From Decorospora gaudefroyi (lineage: Eukaryota; Ascomycota; Dothideomycetes; Pleosporales; Pleosporaceae): 64,000 nt of DNA. Position numbers and translations under genes: made by a program. Each line of letters opens with the position of its first letter. The first letter of the stretch is position 1. The notes beneath the pieces were generated by a model, which saw only the letters and a list, made by a program, of their open reading frames with translations, was not told where the DNA came from and ran no database searches. The stretch is from NCBI GenBank assembly GCA_010015605.1, contig ML975324.1:62001-126000 (forward strand), given 5' to 3'. This document shows, piece after piece, positions 57,568-64,000 of this stretch.

Positions 57568-57813
57568 CGGCAACCCAACGCTATGCATCAAAGTGTAAAA
57601 CCCCACTCTACGCGCCCAGCTACAACACACCAATGAAACGACAAGATACATAGTTGGTACTGTCCAGATTAATACGTAAGATAAAAACGAAATATAAAAA
57701 AGCGATCGGGTATCGAAAGACCAAAAAAAAGTCAACAAGCAACAAACAAAGCGGATAGAGCTCTCTATATATATGCAACAGACATCACACAACCTTCCCC
57801 GCCCCCTTCCCTT
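56927..57813. other. Convergent intergenic region with microsatellites
   Basis: About 890 bases between the ends of the peroxidase (+) and formin (-) genes. It holds facing 3' UTRs, a (CAA)n microsatellite, a short CCAACA repeat near 57348-57365 and TAGATAGGTAGATAGG near 57474-57490. No gene. Confidence 0.6.
57516..57568 (+). repeat. CAA trinucleotide microsatellite, about 17 units
   Basis: An unbroken run of CAA from about 57516 to 57568, some 246 bases beyond the formin stop, probably in its 3' UTR (TTG on that strand). A minus-strand frame over it encodes a poly-Leu peptide and is not a gene. Confidence 0.85.
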
Positions 57814-60800
57814 TCAGTCCACCAACTGTCCCTCATCCGGCGGCGGCGTAGGCAACTCCCTCCCACTCCGACTGCCACTCCGCCCTTCCATCTGCGGACT
57901 CGGCGGATGCACAACGGTGACGGGCGTTCCTGGGCCTCTTGCCTCGCCGCCGCCGTCCTCATCGCCACCTTCCTCCGGAATAACCGAGGTGGTGGGACTC
58001 ATAAGCCCGCCGCCATCCTCGCTGCGCGCACCAGTCGCTTGGTTGCGGCGATTGCGTCGACGCTGCCGTTCGGAATCCGCATTCTCTCGTCTGCGACGCA
58101 CAGATAAACTACCGTCTTTGTTTAGGCCGGCAGCGGAGCCGCTTTGTAGCCCTTCGAGCATGGCGGCGGCGCGGTCTGCAATGTCTGCTTCTGCGGTCCC
58201 TGCGGGTGCGCCGGCCGCGGTAGGCTCGCTTTCTGTAGTCTCGCTGGTTGGACTTAGGAGATCGGTCTGCTTTTCTTCGTTGACTGCGTCTTCTCCGCCT
58301 TCTTCGGACATGTTGACGCCGATTTCTGGCATCTTTTGGCCGCTGGCTACACGGTCTTGGTGTCTGTCCTTTAAGCGTGCGCGGCGACGGCGATCGCGTT
58401 GATCTCGCGCTTCCGGTTTGGCAGCGCGCAATTTCTGGAGGAGGTCGTCCATGGCACCTGTAGAGGCGGGGGATTTGGGTGCATCCGATTCTGAGGAGAG
58501 AGTGTTCGACGAGAGTGGGTTTGCCGTTTGGGCTTGTTTGCGGCGCATAGAAATTTCGTTGCGGCGGTGTTGGTCTTCGAGTGCGGTGTTCTTTTCTTTG
58601 GATTTCTGTGGAGATTCGTTAGCAAATGATCAAACGACAGGTTTGGGGGACGAGCGTGGACGTAGGCAGCAACCGCGCAAAGAAAGATACATGGATGAAA
58701 TGGAGAGATGACTGACCTTCCACTCCTGAACAAAGTTCGCCAGCTTCGCAAAGAAATCCCTCCTAGCACTATCATCACTTGGATCCTCTCCATAGAACGC
58801 CATGATGTCCTCATAGCTCTTCTGCATGTCCTCCAGGAAAACCTGTAATTGTTCCGCCTTCCTTCTCGCCTCCTTCATGCTCCTCTGCACAACGATTGAC
58901 ACCTTATCTTCAGGATGGAACTTGGTAGGGTCAGACAGATTACCGGAATCAAGGGACATCTGGATATTCTTGATGTTGTCAATGTACTTCTTGGCATCAG
59001 TCTGCAGTTGCTCGACGTTAATCTTTTGCGCTGTAATGACACCGCTAATTTCATCGGTAAAGCCTTCCCAGCCGGAGTATTGGTTGCGGACGATGCGTTC
59101 GACGAGATCGGCAAACGTGGACTCGTTCCTGTCGTCCTTGAGCATGCCTAGACGGGAAAGGGTCGAGAGCTTGAAGCCACTGGCTTGTTTGTTCGCGTCG
59201 TTCATGAAGTTACCGATATCCAGAATGAGACCCAGAACGCTGATCAAACTGGACGAATCCCTCAAACTTTCAGAGACGCGCGAAATTTCCAGCAGTTTGT
59301 TGGAGATCTCGTCATACTCCACCTCGTATGTGCGCGTAAGCGCGAGCGCCCTCATCCTACTCTTCCAGTAGTGATGTAGTTCGTAAGCGGTGTAGAGATA
59401 GATCTGGTCCTCTCTTGTAAGTTCGATTGGATCCTGTTCCCGTTTACTGTCCATAGCGTTCGGCCCGGTCCAGTCCTTCGAGTATGGCGCCATAAGTTTT
59501 GCAGTGTTATCGGGAATGTCACAGAAATCGTTTTTCTGCAGGAACTCCATGGTAACGGGATCGTCCAAGATTTTGTTGTCGCAATGAATGACCATCCTCA
59601 CGATTTCTTCAACCGGGTACGACGAGAATTTCGCCATACTGATTTGGAAGTTATGCATGAGGTCGCGTGAGATGATCTGTTTCTTCTCATACTTCTTACC
59701 AGATTTCTTTCCGATCGCTTTAATCTCTTTGGCCAAGAACAACTTCTCAACCTCCTCCAGTACACCCTTCTTCGCCAGCTCTTGGTACTTTTCTTCCTTC
59801 TCTTCCGATGTGAGACCCCGCGTGGCCCACACAGTCGTGGTAGGCTGATCAACCTTGTCCCAATGAAGAGCCTTAAGCTTCTTCTTAGGACGGGGTCCTG
59901 AAAGAGCAAACTGTTGCGCCGCTCCAAAACCGGGCGCTTTGGGCAAGAAGCCCGGGCGTTTGGCACCTGGCATTCCTGGCATTGGTGGCGGCGGAGGGGG
60001 TGGTGGAGGCGGCATACTGCCATCACCGGGCATAGGAGGTGGTGCAGGAATACCGGGCCCGAATCCTAGCTTTCCTGGTGGTGGTGGTGGTGGCGGCGGA
60101 GGAGGTGGGGGAGGGGGTGGAGCATTAGCATTAGTGCCGGGCATAGGCGGCGGAGGAGGAATATCAGCAGAGAATCCAAGACGACCAGGAGGTGGCGGCG
60201 GCGGCGGTGGAGGAGGCATCGCAGCTTTCGGTACCTCAGTATCAGCAGGTGTCTTTGGGGAGTCAGATTCGAGACTTGGATGTGATGGTCCTGTAGTAAC
60301 ACCATCGCCAGCATCCTCCGCATCAGAGTCGTCGTATCTCTTAACATTTGACGCAATCTCTCCCATGAGAGCATTGGCTGTCGAAGCGCTGAGCTTCGGC
60401 TTGTGCATTTGGATGAGCCGGGGCTTCTCAATGATAACATCATCATCGTCGTCCATCTCCGACATCTCTGTATCTTCCCCAATCGATTGACCGGGGAGAC
60501 CAGGGAGGGGTTTCCTGCGCAGTACACCGCTCTTGGCTCGTACAGACCCAAAGGAGGTCGGCTCGAGGCCGCCGTAGCTTTGTTCCGTCATACCACCCAT
60601 GTCGCCCTCCATCTTCTCTCTCAGTTCTCTCAACTTCTCGCTTGGCTGCATCTGCAGGGTCTTGCCTTCGAGAGTCGCTTGGGTCCTGGCTCTTTGAAGT
60701 TGGATCTCCAGCCTGCCCATGAGACGTTCGCGATCCATGATGCCCTGCATCTGGGTGGGATCTGTAGTAGCGAGCCCATCCTTACCAGACTTCTTTGCCG

Positions 60801-63255
60801 CGGACGCTGCAACGTCTTGAGCATCCCTAAGCATCAAGTACAGTTCACGCGTCTCCAACTCGTTTCGTTGCAGCTCTTGCGCTCGTATCCTCTGCATATC
60901 TGCGAGCTCCGCCTTCATCTGCTCCACCTGTCTGCCACGAAGTTCGATGATACGTTCTTGCTCTGCTAGTTGTTTCTGCAGCTTCTGTACCAACCCATCT
61001 GCACCCAACTCCAGCTGCGCTTTCATCTCATCGCGTTCTGCCATGGCGGAATCTGCAATCTGTCGGGCCTCGATCGCTTCATCGCGGACCTGTCGGGCTT
61101 CGGAATCGGTATAGAGTTTATCGAGCAAAGACTGGACAGTGAAGTTCAGGCTTTGCTTGAGGTCCATGTCTGGCAGTCGGCGGTCCATAGCCACGTAGCT
61201 CAGCATCTGCTCCACCAATTGAAACATGCGTAATCGATCCTCGCTTTCAGTGTCGCGCATCAATAGCAAGTGCTGCATGGCCGATGTGAAGTAATCCTGC
61301 GCCCGGGTACCATTAATCTTGCTCATGATGGCATCGGCGATCTGCATGGGATCATTGAGGTCTTTGGTCTCGCCCTCTACACTGTCAACCATGGAACTGT
61401 TCTCTTTTTGGAGGAAATCCTCGTAGTCGACGGCCTCGTTGTCCAGGTAGTGCTCGATCTGCTTGTCGATAACGTCGTATTGGAAGCCTTCCATTTTATT
61501 GAAGATGCGCTTGATGCCGCATGCTGTGAACTGGGCTCGAACATGCATCCTTAGCTGGAGGTCGCGTTCTGGGGCATCCACGACCATGTTGATGAGAAAG
61601 AGGGTCGCGATGGCATATTCCATGAGGAGGTTCTCCACCCCAATACCCCCGCTGCGCACTTCATCGGAGGCGCCAACCATGGAACCCATCTTGCCCCGAC
61701 CATCCACCGTGACCTCGACCATGCGCATCCATGCATCGAAGCGACTGCTTTCGCCATACTGCGATTTGAGGTTGTCGAGCGCCTGTAGTACCTTCTCATG
61801 TCCGCTTCCATTACCCCAATGGCAGAGGAAGGTCAAGACGTCCGAGACGAGTTTTCGCGTATTGAGTCGTGAGGCGATCAAGGAGCCGCACAGCGCTTGT
61901 ATAATGGACGGGTGATTTAAAGCATTATCAGCGCCGTACTTGTTGTTCATCAAGGCCTTGAGACACTTGATAATTTCGTATTCGCGCTCCACGTCGTTCT
62001 CAGTCTTGTGCCCCATAACGCTAGGCGGGGGTACCGGCCCTGTGCCCTTCCTACGGTTGATTTTGGCCAGCACGTTCGTAAGCGCGATTTGGCCCTGCGC
62101 CTCGATGAAGCCTTTGACCCAGGCGATGGGCTGCGTTCTCAAGCTGATCTCTAAACTCGACATCTGTTTTATAGATATCGAGTTGTCCATGACCTTTTTA
62201 ACGTACCACTCGGGGGAGCCCTCCTCTTCTGCTCGCATGAGAATGTCGGGATTTCCAACACCGCCACCTCCACTGCCGCCACCGTATGTTATCCGCTGCG
62301 TCTGGCGCTTCTTCTCCTCGTGCTTGAACTCTGCGAGCTTATCCTGGTATACGAGCGTCCATTTCTTGTCAATCTTGTAGCCCTCCATCTGCCGCCGCGC
62401 CTGCTCGGGCAAGCTCTTCCACCCGCGCTTCACCATGAGGTTCATAAACTCCTTTTCGACAACATGGTCTGGCGGTCTTTGTATGCTGAGCGTGTTCTGT
62501 TGGAACGAGGCCGTCGACGAGGACGGGGACGAGGAGTTGTAGTGTAGCAGATGGCGGTGCGAGTCGCGCGGGGTCGACACAGCCGTGGGCAGGAGACTCC
62601 CGGCATCGAGGCCAATAGAGGAGATGGTGGTCTGCGACTGGTTCTGCGGGTAGAAGATGTTGCTACCGCGCGTCTTTGAGTCATTGCTGTAGATGCTCGC
62701 CTGGTCTGACGAGGCGCGCGTGTTGTTGGACGAGTCGGTGCCGGCGTAGTACGAGAGGTTGCCGTCGCGGCTGCTCCCGCGCACTCCCCACTGCTGCATC
62801 GACACGCCGCGGTCGCCGGGCTGGCTCGAGGCAATGGTGGTGCCCAGCGCGTGCGGCGGCGGGCGCGGCGGGCCTGGATTCGAATACCCGTTCTGCGGCA
62901 TTGGCGTCGCAGCGAAGACGGGATACTGGTGGAAGTCGCCCCCTCCTTTGTTCAGGTGATGCGGCAGCGGCTCGTCGCGCGGAGAGTCAATCGAGGACAC
63001 GGGGCCGGCTCGTGCAAAGATGCCCTCGGCCGTCATGGACACGGGCCGCTGTTCTATCGAGGCGCCGCCGATGGAGTGACCGCGGGAATGGCGAGACGAC
63101 TGCGAGCCATAGGCGCTCCCGGGCGGGCTGTCGGTGGTGGGTGTGTTGGGGGTGTTGGGCCTGTGTCTGCCGTCGCCGCTGTTCTTGTCCTTGTCCTTGT
63201 GCAGCCGTCGCCCAAAGAACTTGCCGGCGGAAGATTGCCGGCCCTTGCCATCCAT
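57814..63255 (-). CDS. sepA: Diaphanous-type formin (SepA/Bni1)
   Basis: Complement of join 57814-58605, 58717-63255; 1776 aa. It nucleates and elongates unbranched actin filaments at hyphal tips and septa. The first 260 residues are Ser-rich disorder. The GBD/FH3 regulatory region covers about 270-700, with KEFMNLMVKRGWKSLPEQAR at its start. A coiled coil follows at about 720-900. The FH1 region at about 1008-1095 contains four poly-Pro runs separated by Gly, for profilin-actin delivery. FH2 begins at about 1120 with KKLKALHWDKVD and ends near 1490. The 111-nt intron (GTCAGT..CCACAG) joins NFVQEWK to KSKEKNTALEDQHRRNEISMRRKQA, and the diaphanous autoregulatory motif AMDDLLQKLRAAKPEARDQ with a basic RRRRARLKDRH follows. 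Reading into the intron would lose this autoinhibition motif. Length and architecture match Aspergillus SepA. Confidence 0.94.
59970..60220 (-). repeat. FH1 proline-codon repeat tract
   Basis: GGN-rich on the plus strand and CCN-rich on the coding strand: several runs of 6-15 proline codons within the formin FH1 domain. Mixed CCA/CCT/CCG/CCC codons argue for selection on the protein rather than simple DNA slippage. The run at about 60081-60120 encodes the longest poly-Pro. Confidence 0.8.
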
Positions 63256-63867
63256 GCCTATAGCCGTATAACGGGCGTCTATGCCCTTTGCTCAATGCTG
63301 CTGCTGCCGCCCGCTGAGCGCGCCGCCCGGAGTCTTCCGTCCTTCCCCTCCTTCCCAAAGCAGATGCTAGCCTTCACGGTGACGGTGCGGGATGGTGGTG
63401 ATGGTCGGGCGCTGGGAGGGCGTGGAAGGGTGAAACGAGTGCGGGGCGGGCTGGTGGGCAGAGTCGAGATATCACGGATGGGCTGGGGGGATGGCCACGG
63501 GGCGCCGTGGTGTGCAATGCGGCTGCGAGTGAGGGAAGTTGCCGAGTACTAGCGCCTCAGAGTGAGTGCGCATGTCAATAATATGGCAGAGGATGCATGT
63601 GGGCAGGACACATAGTAGCTCTCTTCTATGACAGTAATCCTCCGTCGGTAGCGTTACAGTGCGTCGTCCCCGTGAGTGCCCCGTGAGTGGCCCCGGCCCT
63701 GACTTCTCCTGAGACGGTCCGTGTGTGGCGCCAACTGCCGCTGATGCACGCGAACCTCCGCATCCGGCCTCTCCAGCTGTGGCGCAAACACGACCAACAG
63801 CACTCCGCAGCTCGTCAGCCGCAGATGCGCGCACCCTTCACCACCTCATAGCACACGTCCTGGAGTC
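63256..63867. promoter_or_regulatory. Divergent region between the formin and the last gene
   Basis: 612 bases between the formin ATG (-) and the ATG at 63868 (+). It is GC-rich near the formin. It should hold both promoters. A minus-strand frame at 63472-63834 has no recognisable content. Confidence 0.5.
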
Positions 63868-64000
63868 ATGGCCGGCTTTACCCATTTCCTCAAGGTGAGT
63901 GCCGGCTATCCTTACTACCCCTTCACCTGCTCCCGACGCACCACTAACACACCCGCCAGACCATCTTCGTGCCGCTCTTCCTGGCAGCCCTCCTCTACGT
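63868..64000 (+). CDS. 5' end of a gene leaving the window, membrane-anchored product
   Basis: Exon 1 is 63868-63894 (MAGFTHFLK), followed by a 65-nt intron with GTGAGT donor, a CACTAAC branch-like site and a CGCCAG acceptor. Exon 2 begins at 63960 and reads TIFVPLFLAALLYV to the window edge. The N-terminus looks like a signal peptide or signal-anchor. Too little is visible to name the protein. The exon join is inferred from splice consensus and the resulting hydrophobic helix. Confidence 0.6.
   Translation, partial: MAGFTHFLKVSAGYPYYPFTCSRRTTNTPARPSSCRSSWQPSST

Noticed and set aside
57451..57792. Poly-leucine frame on the minus strand
   Set aside because: Caused by the CAA microsatellite read as TTG; lies in the 3' UTR region of the formin.
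59939..60490. Gly-rich open frame on the plus strand
   Set aside because: It is the antisense shadow of the formin FH1 proline repeats (GGN is the complement of CCN).
62676..63263. Arg/Cys-rich open frame on the plus strand
   Set aside because: Shadow of the GC-rich N-terminal coding region of the formin; no domain and no independent splice or promoter evidence.
1..64000. tRNA, 5S rRNA or transposon sequences
   Set aside because: Scanned by eye for T-arm GTTCRANNC boxes, 5S rRNA starts, terminal inverted repeats and reverse transcriptase motifs; none convincing. A covariance-model tRNA scan would be decisive.

Overview
This is a stretch of nuclear chromosome from a filamentous ascomycete, most likely a Dothideomycete of the Pleosporales type. 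The genes are widely spaced, the introns are short (about 47-155 nt, mostly with GTAAGT or GTACGT donors), and the gene content is fungal: Nce101, DUF2011, Mso1, Vid28/Gid5, a SepA/Bni1 formin, an Egh16-type surface protein, a 2EXR protein, a Zn2Cys6 regulator and a GAF hybrid histidine kinase. The order-level placement is inference. Coordinates given for spliced genes are genomic spans; exon joins are in the evidence text and were chosen by splice consensus and reading-frame continuity.

Left part (0-25 kb), mostly conserved housekeeping genes. In order: the 3' exon of a gene cut by the window edge; a membrane-anchored cupredoxin; a Pho80-type cyclin; an unrecognised 788-aa protein; the armadillo subunit Vid28/Gid5 of the GID ubiquitin ligase; a Cyc2-like mitochondrial flavin reductase (-); coproporphyrinogen III oxidase Hem13 (-); the autophagy ubiquitin-like protein Atg8 (+, divergent from Hem13); the tiny split gene Nce101; an alpha-glucoside type sugar transporter; and an Egh16/Mas-type secreted protein with a clear TATA box.

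Middle part (25.6-39.1 kb), which looks accessory. It holds a Zn2Cys6 regulator followed by a decayed MFS sugar transporter pseudogene (two in-frame stops, three frameshifts, lost 3' end). Next comes an unknown 681-aa protein that runs head to head with a triple CbxX/CfqX-type AAA+ ATPase. The region between them carries a 28-base G tract and a tandem duplication of about 120 bp. A ubiquitin-specific protease and a 2EXR (F-box-like) protein follow. The third AAA+ module keeps its P-loop but has lost the Walker B glutamate and the usual arginine finger, which is the most distinctive protein-level observation here.

Right part (39.9-64 kb), mostly trafficking, polarity and signalling genes. It contains an unknown 721-aa protein, the Rab GAP Gyp7 (five exons), the Sec1-binding protein Mso1, an unknown 451-aa nuclear-looking protein, a DUF2011 protein divergent from a GAF hybrid histidine kinase, a secreted class II-type heme peroxidase with TATA box, the formin SepA/Bni1, and the first codons of a gene leaving the window. 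Gyp7, Mso1 and the formin all act in secretory traffic and polarised growth, but nothing in the sequence shows they are co-regulated.

I saw no transposon, rRNA, tRNA or CRISPR array. No wholly new defence-like system is evident. The AAA+/unknown-protein/USP/2EXR stretch is the best candidate for undescribed biology.
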